The translations under genes and the position numbers were made by a program. DNA of 64,000 bases from Calycina herbarum. Its lineage: Eukaryota; Ascomycota; Leotiomycetes; Helotiales; Pezizellaceae. This document shows positions 11,376 through 21,927 of the stretch, one piece after another (the first letter of the stretch is position 1; the number at the start of each line of letters is the position of its first letter). The notes beneath the pieces are model-generated. The model made no database searches and had not been told where the DNA came from. It saw nothing but the letters and a program-made list of their open reading frames with translations. The stretch covers positions 682,001 to 746,000 of the forward strand of contig LLEY01000004.1 in the NCBI GenBank assembly GCA_001414485.1, in the 5' to 3' direction.

Positions 11376-12533
11376 ATTTGGGATGGATAGATGGATGGGA
11401 CGGATGAGATCTCGGTTTATTGACATCTGTACCTAAAGTCCTGCACTAAAATGAAAGAAAGTGCGACCATTGATTTTCCCTCAGCGATCCGTTGGCGTTC
11501 TCTGCCAAGGAAGAGAAAACTATCTCGTTGTTGAGATCTCCTCTCGCATCGAGGAAAAGAGCGACCCTCAAAAAAAAAGGCAGAAAGGCAACGAGCTTCG
11601 CAAGACCTATGATGAAAAGTATTTAATTAAGGTCAAGGTCGATTGAATTCTAATTGGTGATACCTATATTAGATTAGTTACATAGAGAGAGTCATGCGAG
11701 GAAATAAAGACAAAGGTATAGTAATTCCTTTCCAGATATCATTTAAAATGGTGTATTTTTCTTGCCTAGGTAAATTTTTGTTCTTCATGAGATTGTTGGG
11801 TAACGCACAGCTTACTTGTAGCTAACCCACGAGTTGCTGATGGCTTACTCGCCAGTATTCCATAGCTTACCCGCAAACAATCCACGACTTACTTACAAGA
11901 TAACCAATAACCCTCGAGCCCCAAGAATATCAAGGGATAGATGATCTCGAATCTTAAATGCGAGAAGACTTGCTGCTTGTTGTTTTTGCCAACTTTATGA
12001 CTCATGAGGCTGGGAAGGGAGTAAATGTGGAGATAGGAGGAGGGCCTTCGCACGGGAGAAAAACCCAGGAGAGACACACATTTTGTCCCGTCTCGAGTTA
12101 TCATAATATGGCAAGTAGGCGAGGGGAGAGCGACCCATCCTTTGAAGACTTGACTTCGGAATTCAGTCTGTATTCTCTCTTATCCTACAAACAAAGCATG
12201 GACTTATGCTTCTCATAAGTTATGAAAACTATGAACTCATTAAAACCACAAACTCATTGAGATGGGGTGAGATCTGAATTTATTTCTTATCAAAGACTTG
12301 ATTTCGGATTCAGCGAAATAGAAAATCCTCCATTCCACTCATACAACCAAACAATATGACTTTCTCCTCCACCAAAACCTACAAAAATCATAAGACTCAT
12401 ATCCGAGTATCTGAGTATCTTGTCCCTCCCCCAAAAAAAACTCCCAGCAACCACATATAAACTACTTAAAATAAACACCCTCCAAACAAAGTATTGCTTA
12501 CAAAAAGTGGTGAGGCAGCCGGGAGAAGAAATA
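11376..12533. other. Intergenic, convergent TRM5 and CENP-C ends
   Basis: This is a 1.16-kb gap between two convergent genes. It contains only short unrelated open frames. Around 11800-11900 there are several imperfect copies of a GCTTACT-containing phrase (cagcttactt, ggcttactcg, agcttacccg, gacttactta). I see no gene here. Confidence 0.4.
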
Positions 12534-14783
12534 TCAACGCAACTGGCTCTCATCACCATTCTCACTAACCTCGCATCCCTGCGCGAAGAAAATCCTAGCC
12601 GGGGCATCATAATCATTCTCAATGCTGTAGAAGTTTCCTATCGTATCATATCAGCCTCAATCCCAATCCAATCTCGAGATAGGGGGGGGGGGGGGGGGGC
12701 ATACCTCTCGGAACCTGCCACAAACCACCTTTACCAATTCGGAATTCAGTCTCATTAACAGTAACCTTCACCCGTCCATAAAAGACAAAAAACACCATCT
12801 GCATCTTCCTCGAATTCTTAGGTTTCTTCGCCGCTCCCGGTGGTAAATCAACCATACCCGATCCAAAGAAGGGAAGTGTATGTGTCTTCGCAAACTTGAA
12901 ACTGCTATTTCCAACATCGCGCGTGATGATGGCAGCATTGGAAAGTGCAATTTCATCCTCCCGTTCCTCTGTCTCGGCACCAGTTGGGTCCGCGGGATCC
13001 CAATCCATGACACTTCCATAGATCTTCCCATTTTCGGTCTCCCAAGGCTCGGACAATTCTTCTTCCTCTTCCTCGATGGGTGCATCGCGACGTTTCTTGT
13101 ATTTATTTGCTTTTGGTCGTGATGCTGCTCTTGAATGTTTTATCGGTGCTACTTCGTCTGCACGAACGACTTCCTTGATTCGAGGTAACATGAATTTGCC
13201 CCAGTTATCTTCGTTCTCGTCTTCCGAGTATTCGATTCTTTCATTCTTCCAATAAGCAAGGGGCTTGATCGAATTTCGCCCTGAGCGTGTTTGTTTGAAT
13301 CCTGCACCGCCTTCATCTGGGTTTTCTCGTCGAAGAATCACTAATCCTTGGTTGCTTCTTGGTAAAGGGGGGCCGCGTTTAACTTCTGGCGAACTTGCCT
13401 CGGGTATCGCAGCTAGTTTGGATTTCTTGGCTTTTGGAGCAGTTTGAGCGGTTTTCAGGGCTCTTCCAGAGCCTCTCTTTGCTGGTTCAGGTTTAGATTC
13501 CTTCCTCTTTCCTGCCTTCTTCTGTGGTTCTGGTTCTGGTTCTGCGTCTTGCTCGGGTGACTCTGGTTCAGTTTCAGGTTCGGGTTCAACTACTTTCTCT
13601 GGTCGGCTAGCTTTGCCTTTCTTCACTGGTTCCGGTGCTTGATCGAGTGAACGTCGCGTTCTCTTGGCTGGTCTGGGAGCATCCTCCTCTTCTTCCTCCA
13701 CTTCTGGGATCACCGGCGCCGCAGTCTTCTTCGGTCGTCCTCGGGCTTTCTTTACTGGCTGTTCAGGTTCAGGTTCAGGTTCAGACTCGGCCGCCTTGCG
13801 CTTTCCCTTTTTGCTCGGTTGGGGTTCTAGCTCAGGCTCTTGTTCTTCCTCCTCAGAAACCGCTTTACGTTTGCCCTTTTTCGATGGTCGTACTTCTGGT
13901 TCGGGTTCAGGTTCGGGCTCCGACTCCTGTTCTTCCTCCACTTCTTGCTCCTCCTCGGCCTGGTCAGACTCTACCTCCGGTTCATCGTCCTGACCGACAT
14001 CCACCATTTGCATAGAGTCTTCTGCGTCTAGGATTCTTGTATCTTCATCAAGTTCGGCTGTATATTCTTCGTCCGTATTTTCCTCTAAATCAACCGATTG
14101 TCTCAGTCCAGATGGCGCAAGTCGGGTTGCACTGGTGAGCCTTGCAGCGTCTGTATGTGGTAATGCGGATTGGGCCCTTTTATTCGTTGCGACCGAGCTC
14201 TCGCTAGAATCTTCTTCGTTCGTCGAGAAATCGAGTCTTCGTCGAACTGACGCGGATACTGATGCCGTTCTTAGTGGAGCGGTTGAGCCTCGATTTGGTG
14301 AAAAGACCCCGCCGCCAAAGGATGGGTTCTTGCGTGCAGGTGATTGTAGGAATGTCTTGATGGGGGAATTCGAGCGGGGTGGTAGTCGAAAGCTTGCGCG
14401 TTGCTCAAGCACGTCTTCAGGTTCTGGAATCGTGCCTTGTAAACATTAGCGCTTCACTGTAGAGGTCAAAGTAGTAGATACATACTCCCACCCATATCCA
14501 TATCCTCCTCGCTCGAAAGTGTCCTGTTGGGATAGCCATTGGGTGTTTTGCCTTTGGCCGACTTCATTGGAGAGGAAAACAATCCATCCATTGGTTCTAG
14601 TCCATTCTCATCGCGGATTCCTGTGTCTGGGAGAGTAAGTCCAGTCTTTCTGCAATGGCATTAGCATATGCCCCTTTTCGCAGCGTCCGTATAAACCCAC
14701 CTTCCCCTGACTCCCAGATCAAACAAGTACTGGTTTTCATTCTTCTTGCGCTTGGGTTGCGCGACATGTGCACTTGGTGCCAT
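12534..14783 (-). CDS. mif2: Centromere protein CENP-C (Mif2/Cnp3)
   Basis: CENP-C links the CENP-A nucleosome to the outer kinetochore. Four exons (14701-14783, 14486-14649, 12705-14435, 12534-12637) give 693 residues. The N-terminus carries the Mif2 N domain (FDLGVRGRKTGLTLPDTGIR). The central CENP-C motif (RSGRNSIKPLAYWKNERIEY, about residues 464-485) contacts the nucleosome. The C-terminal cupin fold (about 580-685) ends LWQVPRGNFYSIENDY...ARIFFAQ and mediates dimerisation. Between them lies a low-complexity region of Glu-Pro repeats and two copies of PSKKGKRKA plus an AT-hook-like ARGRPKK. The last intron (12638-12704) contains an 18-base C run on the coding strand. Without splicing the cupin domain would be truncated. 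Confidence 0.93.
12682..12699. repeat. 18-base G homopolymer inside a CENP-C intron
   Basis: An uninterrupted run of 18 G on the + strand (C on the coding strand) starts 5 bases inside the last CENP-C intron, right after the GTATG donor. Such runs are unstable in replication and error-prone in sequencing, so the true length may vary. Confidence 0.95.
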
Positions 14784-15296
14784 CGCGGTATCGTATTGAT
14801 ATGCGCCTGCGAAAGCGAGCGCGTTGTACACAAATCAGTGGAATTTTGGTCTGGGAGTTCGATGCAATCGTAGAATGGAGGAAGCTGACCACACCTACAT
14901 GCACGATAGTACGCGTTGGTTCTGTGGGTATTTGTTGTTGTGGTGGTGGACGTGGGGTCGACTTTCCAGACATTCCAGACTTTCCATTCGGGAGGTTCGC
15001 GCGTTCCCTCCTGGGTGCCAAGACTTCACAGAGCTCCACGTGCCCCTGTTTACTTTTTGGAGCTTTCTACTTTGGTAGGTGTAACCTAAATTAATGATCG
15101 GATTTCTTTTGGCTCATAGTCAGATTCCATACATATTCCAATTGATTCCAAAAGTCGATAACGAAGTTGCAGACTGAAAGACTTCTTCTAAAAGTCTCTT
15201 TTGGACATTAAGGCGGCGGGACCTCGGCTGTCAACACGTACTTCCGTACTTTCTTGTCACGTCTCTACTTAGTACACGTCTCCTAATCAACTGCGT

Positions 15297-15775
15297 TTTG
15301 TAAAATAGTAAGGTAGTAAAGTATAGTATTAAAAATTCTTATTCTTCTTATCTCTAACTTCCTAGAACCTATAGGTTTATATATATATATAGATACTTAG
15401 AATAAAGAGCTTTTATTCTATTAGTATAAAGAATAATTCTAGTTATAGATTCCTTTATTACTTTAGAACAAAGGTCTTTATTTTATTAGTATTAAGGATA
15501 ATTCTAGTTATAGATTCCTTTATTACTTTTAGAATAAAGAATCCTTTATTAGTTTTTAGACCGTGGTTATTCGTAGGTTCCTAGCCAATCCTAGCCTAAA
15601 TAGGCTTAGCTTATTTTATTTATCACTAGTACTATATTAGTAGATATTAATATCAAGTAATTAGAACTTTAGTAAGTTTCTTAGTTATAATAGATATTAA
15701 TATTAAATAGTAGATATTAATATTAAATGGTAGATATTAATATCAAGTGGTAGATATTATTGTGTTTTATAAGTT
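15297..15775. repeat. AT-rich island with two diverged direct repeats
   Basis: About 480 bp of very AT-rich sequence. Two related blocks of about 58 bp, 15411-15468 and 15475-15533, share the core AATTCTAGTTATAGATTCC and the following TTTATTACTTT. CTAG and TA dinucleotides abound. This looks like an old repeat or transposon remnant eroded by C-to-T change, as happens to duplicated DNA in ascomycetes. No transposon family can be named. Confidence 0.6.
15641..15760 (+). repeat. 20-bp minisatellite TAGATATTAATATYAARTRG
   Basis: Units begin at 15641, 15691, 15711 and 15731, and a partial one at 15751. The last three full units are directly tandem with a 20-bp period and differ by one to three bases. 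The array stops about 80 bp before the RNase H2A start codon, so it lies in the likely promoter or 5' UTR. Confidence 0.85.
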
Positions 15776-15842
15776 TCAACACCAAAAAAAGCTACATTTT
15801 TTGGTTCAACAAATCAACTTCACAACACCAAACCACTACAAA

Positions 15843-16892
15843 ATGGCAGACACAAAAATGGACCAAGACATCACCCTCGAAACTCCAAATCCAGACATCT
15901 TCATCGCCCCCTCAATTCACCACGACCTCCTCTTCACCGGCGCATCCTACAACCACTTCTCTCCCGTCCCGCCCTCCCTCCTCCCTACCCCAAATTCCGA
16001 CCCAAATGCAGAACCAACAGCCGGTCCACCATGTGCCCTAGGAGTCGACGAAGCAGGTAGAGGTCCAGTCTTAGGCCCCATGGTCTACGGTCTCTTCTAC
16101 CTCCCCCTCCCCCTCTCTGACCCATTACTCCGTCAAACCCACCATTTCGACGACAGCAAAGTCCTGACTCCTGCCGTACGCTCAAACCTCATGGAGAAAC
16201 TATGTACCCCCGAAACAGAGTTATACACAAAATGCGGATGGGCAGTCGAAGTAATGTCCGCGCGAGACATTGGCGCGAATATGATGAAACCGACTTCTAC
16301 ATATAATTTGAACGCGCAAGCGATGGATGCGACAATTGGACTCATACAAGGAGTGTATAAGAAGGGTGTTAATGTTAAGGAGATATTCATTGATACGATT
16401 GGGAATCCGGAGACTTATCAGAGGAAGCTGGAGAAGATATTCCCGACGGCTAAGGTCACGGTTGCGAAGAAGGCGGATAGTCTTTATCCTTGTGTTAGTG
16501 CTGCTAGTGTTTGCGCCAAAGTGACGAGAGATGCTGCGTTGGAAGTACTATACGAAAGTTATGTGGAGCCTAAGAAAGATGGGGATGAGGAAATGGGTGG
16601 GACGAAGGTGCCGGAAGAGGCGTCTTGGGGATCTGGATATCCTTCTGATGCGAGATGTTCGGGGTGGTTAAAACGGAATATGGATCCTGTGTTTGGATGG
16701 GGAAGCGAGTGTCGGTTTAGCTGGGGGACTGCGAAGGATATGTTGGATTTGAAGAATGCGGCTGCTAAGGTGGAATGGCCGATTGAGGGAGATGAGTCTG
16801 CGAGGTTGACTAATTACTTCAGTTCGGAAAAGGAGAATGATACTGATGAGCTTGGATCGTGGTTTGGACATTCTGTAGAAGAAGTCTTTTGA
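15843..16892 (+). CDS. rnh201: Ribonuclease H2 catalytic subunit A
   Basis: RNase H2A cleaves the RNA strand of RNA:DNA hybrids and starts removal of single ribonucleotides from DNA. The single-exon gene encodes 349 residues. The GVDEAGRGPVLGPMVYG block places Asp69 and Glu70 in the active site. The other catalytic acids are Asp184 (FIDTIGNPE) and Asp212 (KKADSLYPCVSAASV). The type 2 signature GSGYPSDARCSGWL also matches eukaryotic RNase H2A. I place the start at 15843 (MADTKMDQD). The frame stays open upstream to about 15747, but that extension runs through the AT-rich repeat and is not family-like. Confidence 0.94.
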   Translation: MADTKMDQDITLETPNPDIFIAPSIHHDLLFTGASYNHFSPVPPSLLPTPNSDPNAEPTAGPPCALGVDEAGRGPVLGPMVYGLFYLPLPLSDPLLRQTHHFDDSKVLTPAVRSNLMEKLCTPETELYTKCGWAVEVMSARDIGANMMKPTSTYNLNAQAMDATIGLIQGVYKKGVNVKEIFIDTIGNPETYQRKLEKIFPTAKVTVAKKADSLYPCVSAASVCAKVTRDAALEVLYESYVEPKKDGDEEMGGTKVPEEASWGSGYPSDARCSGWLKRNMDPVFGWGSECRFSWGTAKDMLDLKNAAAKVEWPIEGDESARLTNYFSSEKENDTDELGSWFGHSVEEVF

Positions 16893-17923
16893 ATGGCCGA
16901 AGCTTGTTATGGATATGAAATGGCGCAATTGGAGTTGGAAACCTTATGGAAGGTTGGATTGCTGTATAAGTGGGAATGATTAGGATACCAATTTCATTTA
17001 CATCAAATACATCAATAGGCTCTCCTTAACCCCCTGCCTACCCGCCGTGACCCTCCATATAACAATAACTGACTGGCCTCATAAATTTGTTTTAGCCCTC
17101 TAACACAAGATACAGTCTTAACCTGGTAGCTTAGTCAATATCCCGAACTTCTAGTTAATAAACCGAGGTGAATGTTACCAACTCCCGCTTGCATTCCCCA
17201 ACGCCAAAAATAAGTCAAAGCAATTATCGACAAAAAAAAAAGACACCCAAAAAAACAGCAAAAGAAATATCTCCAACCCAGCCGTAACCGGGGATAAATA
17301 CCGACAAACTCGCCCTCGTTACGAGGAAACAGTGGTTTAACTCTTGCGGCGGATAGCTTTGGCAGCTCATTCTCGTGGAGATGTACTTTTGTGAACCTTT
17401 TGCTTATCCGTTGAAGGCCAAATGTTCTTATTTGTAGTTTTGGATTCAAGGTCTTGAATTTTATTTGTGGGGTGGGGGTGTGGGGAAGAAAGCATTGATA
17501 GGACGGTGGGTGGTGGGAGAGTGAATTACAGAAGTGTGGTTGAGGAGGTGAATTTGATGTTGGGCTTTGCTGGTGGCTGGTGCGAAGAGTTTTCGTTTCC
17601 AGGTTGGCTCGTTGATAGTTCAGTGAGCTGTTTGATGATCATCCAAAGAGCCTTTCCTCATATTGCAGATGGATTGGGCTCCCTTTGACTACTTCTGATC
17701 ATTTTAGCTTTTGACGTCCTCACTCGATACCTAGCTTCTCCACACCATCAACTCCAGTTATGTTTTTACAATTCCATTTTGAGAAGTTCTGCAATCGCTA
17801 GCTATTATGATGGTTAATTGCAATTTGCAGTCAGACCCATTTTCCTTGACCCCCATAAAATTCCCATACCATGTCGCAAATGATTTTACAGATTCATATC
17901 TCGTATCTCATGTACGATGTTTC
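16893..17923. other. Intergenic, no confident gene
   Basis: A 104-codon frame on the minus strand (17135-17449) contains one very hydrophobic stretch (YFFCCFFGCLFFLSIIALTYF), but it is translated from A/T runs and has no homologue I know. The region otherwise holds the convergent 3' ends of RNase H2A and the questin-oxidase-like gene. Confidence 0.35.
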
Positions 17924-19295
17924 CTAATTACTTGCACCTTCAGCAAGTGAAAATACTGTCCAGCCAGCGAATTCATCTGCGAATTGAACGGCGGCTGAAA
18001 GATATCTCTCGTGTACATCGCCCCATGTGAAAGCCGCTTCTTTCATAGCACGAAGTGCTAGGATGTAAATTAGCATTTTCAAAATGTTGGGAATTAGGGT
18101 GGAATCATACCTTTGACATAATGTGCATCACTAGCCCAAGGTCCATTTAGCGCCATGTGATCAACATGGTTCCATTGTTTTGTAGGTTTAACCTCAATAT
18201 CTTCACTAATCTTAGGTCTCAATTGAGTGACGTATAGGCAGATCGTCAACAACCACCACTGTCTAACAAGACTGATGTGGAACTTCTTAGGTATCATGGG
18301 GAGAAGGATTCGCACAGCGTGACTTGTAGTAAGAGTATGTACCATGAAGAAATCATAGGCATGAGTTCCAGGTTTTACGGTTCTGGTCAACAGGGCGACT
18401 GCAGCTTCTTGTGATTCCTGAAACTGCTTTTTGGGGTCTGTAATCGTCCAGGCGTTCCAGTGTTCGAGGACAAGTGATTCGTGCTCTTCCATCAGTTTTT
18501 GGATGTTGAGGTAATCGCCTTTCTCTTTGAATATGTTGTCGAATCTTTTGTCATCCGAGATTTTGTGTAGGATTTCGAGGGGGGATGTGGTGGAGTAGGT
18601 AGATTCCTTTGTGTACGATGGGTCGTCGAGGTATTTATGGAGGTAGCTGTAGCATGAGGCGGCCATGGCCAAAGCTTCCATGCCCAATTCTTTACTTGAA
18701 AGTTCGTATGCGTAACCAAGGTGTATTAGTGGGTGACCAACTAATAAGCTGTTAGCATACAGGCGTTGCTGAAGAATTGTGGTGACCTACGTCCTGAAAT
18801 AAGACTATTTATCAGAGGTGTTTTTCCTTGAAACAGATACTCTTCTGCCACCCTCGTCCAAATATAATCGTGCTTCAAAGCCAACTCATCTTCGAAGAAA
18901 TCGACATACGCTCTCTGATACTGCTTCTGACCTAGAAAGTCCTGCCAATCCAGCTCTGAAATTTCCGCCGGGGAATCTTCCCAATCCTCGAGTTCCTTCT
19001 CATCTTCATCGTAAATCTTCTGCAATTGAGTATGATTTGCCCCAAATATGTACGCAGATCCCAGGATATGTGGTAAATGATTGCAATATTGAAGATGGTG
19101 GTATAATATGGAGTGGTTGATGTGGTTTGCTTTGAGTAAGTGCTTCAAAGTCCGAGGTCTCTTCTCCGGGGCCGTCTCCACATCGTGGATTGGGACGCTT
19201 TCGAGGTCGATTGATCGTCCGGAGTCACTGGTTGCTGTGAGGTATTTGTGTACTCGGTTGACCAGAGGCACCCACGCGATCATAGGAGCAGACAT
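17924..19295 (-). CDS. Questin oxidase-like protein (DUF4243 family)
   Basis: Family members include the Baeyer-Villiger-type enzymes that open the anthraquinone questin in fungal polyketide pathways. Many members have no known substrate. Three exons (18791-19295, 18111-18740, 17924-18057; introns 50 and 53 nt) give 422 residues. Typical features are NHSILYHHLQYCNHLPHILGSAYIFGA near residue 60, the strongly conserved SGLGHPLIHLGYAYEL formed across the first splice junction, and a C-terminal WGDVHERYLSAAVQFADEFAGW segment. I chose the ATG at 19295 (MSAPMIAWVP) because it has a good context. The frame continues upstream to 19493 but would almost touch the next gene. No polyketide synthase is nearby, so a secondary-metabolite role is not supported by context. 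Confidence 0.85.
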
Positions 19296-19520
19296 TTTGG
19301 TGGAATGAAGTTGCTTGGTGGAAAGTTTGCGAATGTCCTGATCTTCCAAATTGTTGGGACTTGTCAAAATGTGGGGTAAGGCTACGATGAGCTCACTTTC
19401 CGCCTTTCCAGGGGCCAAATGCCAAGACAAGTCGGATAAAGAGTTATTCCGGAACCGAGAGCACAACACCTTCGAGCTTCTAGAGGCTGCCACCCAACAC
19501 CACCACGACCAACCCTCGAG

Positions 19521-21242
19521 ATGTCAAAAACAAAGTCCTTGATATATGCTGAACTTCTGTCCAACATTCGTCAAATCTCCGTCATTGCCTCCCTAGATAC
19601 ACCTTGTGATGCAGCTACCAAAGTTGAGCTTGCTCCTCAAGGTCAGCGCGTTGTTCTCACTCACGCTGGAGAGACAATCTCTTTGAATCTCCCTGGCCAC
19701 GTTGCTGCCAGTTCTCGGCTTCAGAAACCTGCTCTGGGCAGTAGAGAATTGTCATGGAGACTACCACTAGCGGATGCACCTGCGTCCTCGGCATTGGAGC
19801 ATTTACAAGAGAATGAAGCACCTTGGTCTGCAAAGCAGCTAGGGAACAACCCTGGATTCGCTTGCCGGAATTGCAATACTACGGTACTGAAAGAAGGAGT
19901 CATAGAAACTTGGAAAGACCTACCAAGTGAAAATTGGGCCGAGATGATGGAGTTCTGGCATTGTCATAAGCCTGATGTGCCTGAGCATGAACAAAATCAT
20001 GAACAAAATCATGAGTCTAATGGCGCAAGTGGCCAAAGTCAAGCCGATTTCAATGCCAACAGAGGCTATGGTGCTAATACGAAATTTGTTGCTCGCCCCG
20101 GGACTGCTTTCATCGATTCAACAACCTTTCTGTTGTCTGAAAACGATTGCTCTGGCTTGTCGGTAAGATTTTGGTCTCATTTTTCTCTCCTCGGGATATA
20201 TTTTCGAGAATTTGTCCTTTTCCAAGGGTATCAAGAAGGTGGCCATGCAAGCTCTTTTGCTTTTCAGTTGTCTGGTCACCGATACAAATACCCAAAATTG
20301 ATCATTTGGTCTCCGTTCCGCATGTTTCAGCGGACAAATCATTAAGGCCTACCCTTGTCTTCGGATTATGGGTTACCTTTCTGGTAGCGAGGGGATCAAA
20401 CTCGTTCCATGCCCGCCGTGTTTTCCAGAGTTGTTGGGATATCATGGGATAAGAATGAGGCATATTTATCCAGCTTGAACGTTATAAGATCAAGTGGCCC
20501 CTTACCATCGGGACTAGTATAGGTACTGATATCATCTTAGACAATTAAACCATCTGAAAATCTCTCCGTATCTCCTTCCATTGATTGCGGAAAGTGCCAA
20601 AAATATATTGGACGGGTCGACGATCAAGCCGAGGGCATTCGACTTTATAAATGGAGACTGACATCCAAATGTTCGACATCTTCGCCACATGTCAACTCGC
20701 CGTCTTTAATCTACTTCGTAGCTGCTCAGTTGACGAATCTACTTCAATCGCAATGCACATCACGTGTGGTATTGTACCCAATGGGTTGGAAAGCCCTTTC
20801 AGTATCCTCCAAACCTACTTTGCCGTCTTTGAGCGAGCCTTATCCGACTGAAAGCTCTGCTGGTCTCGCCATACGAACGAAGACTACCACCTCCACCTCT
20901 CTTCACTCATCTACCTCATCTACATCGTTCGTTTCATTATGGATATTAACCCCTGGTTTACGCTATTCCACGTCGAACTTCCCAGAAAGTAAGCAAACAC
21001 CTCGAGATGCCTCACCAACCTCCTCCTTACCTGGGAAACTTGCTATGAAAGTTTTTTGGAATGTTATCGAGGAAAAAGCAGCAGTCGAACTCCAAGAGCG
21101 GGAAGATACCGAGGAATTGGCACTGCCATTCGAAGCAATAGGGGAGGTTGCGGACTGTCTTCGTGATAGTGCTGGCATGTTACCACCAAGCGCTAGGAAA
21201 TTTCAGAACTGGAATGTAGGATTATTAGAGAGATATGACTAG
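19521..21242 (+). CDS. UBE3D/IPA1-like HECT-type E2-binding protein
   Basis: This family (human UBE3D, yeast Ipa1) is annotated as HECT-like E3 and is linked to ubiquitin conjugation and mRNA 3'-end processing. Exons 19521-20162 and 20541-21242 join in phase 0 to give 447 residues. A first Cys pair (ACRNCNTTVL near residue 115) is followed by the family block WKDLPSENWAEMMEFWHCHKPD. The second pair (CGKC, about 230-233) precedes the family-like block beginning QKYIGRVDDQAEG. The C-terminus SARKFQNWNVGLLERYD matches fungal members. The 378-nt intron is much longer than its neighbours and is open in frame for its first 180 nt. An extra small exon inside it cannot be excluded. Confidence 0.8.
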
Positions 21243-21927
21243 ATGCGGTAATTGAAATGTTTTGAAATTATTCGTTGCTGCTTTTCTACATTACGGACTA
21301 CTTTGAAGTCACTGGTTAGGTTTGTAAGCTACTGATCGAGTCCACCATTTTGTAGGTTTTTCCACCCAATATCACCTCGAAACAGAAATTGTGTCGTATG
21401 AGGAGGGTTTATGCAATACAACAACCTCTTGCATCATTGGCATGATCTCAAGCTATAAGTGTACAAGGCGAGAAGTGTTTACTATCCTTTGTCATTACTA
21501 ACCACCCCCGCGTCTACACGGGGCTGGATTTGGGATGTGTATTGCATTTCGGGTCGCACAAAACTTTCACCCCGCCCTTGGCGAGTAGATTTATTTGGTA
21601 TGAATAACACTTTTCAATGAACTCATGGGGAGATGTAAGAGTACCTTCGCATGTTTGGCGCTTAGTCAATGCTTGGGTGTGGTTGCGCGAGAGAGGTCGA
21701 CAAGATCAAAGTCAAGGGATACACACAAATACTGATATATAAGATCTCTGCTGCTGGGAAGTTGAGAGCAAGTGGAAGTAAAAGTGGCAGTGTTTTTCTA
21801 ACTATTTTTCCTCCCAAATCGGAATTGCTTTTCGAGGACGACTGGTAAATATTCACACCAGCACTTCACGACACAACACTAACAACTCACCAATTCCCCA
21901 CATTCCAACCCAAAACAACAAAAAAAC
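21243..21927. other. Intergenic before hydrolase pseudogene
   Basis: This 685-bp interval is without a gene I can support. The 3' part (CACTTCACGACACAACACTAACAACTCACC near 21860-21890) looks like a typical AC-rich fungal 5' leader for the hydrolase pseudogene that follows. Confidence 0.35.

Larger units (their letters stand above)
14784..15842. other. Divergent interval CENP-C / RNase H2A with AT-rich relic
   Basis: The part next to CENP-C (14784-15100) is of normal composition and should hold its promoter. From about 15290 the sequence becomes strongly AT-rich up to just before the RNase H2A start (see the separate repeat entries). I see no gene in it. Confidence 0.5.

Noticed and set aside
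13635..14031. Long antisense open frames with Ser/Gly/Phe or Leu/Val/Pro repeats
   Set aside because: They are mirror readings of the Glu-Pro and Lys-rich linker of CENP-C and have no domain of their own.
15747..15842. Upstream in-frame ATG extending RNase H2A by 32 residues
   Set aside because: The extension is translated from AT-rich repeat sequence and is unlike family N-termini; the ATG at 15843 is the better start.
17135..17449. Minus-strand 104-codon frame with one hydrophobic segment
   Set aside because: The hydrophobic stretch comes from A/T homopolymers, and there is no homologue, no conserved start and no neighbouring exon.
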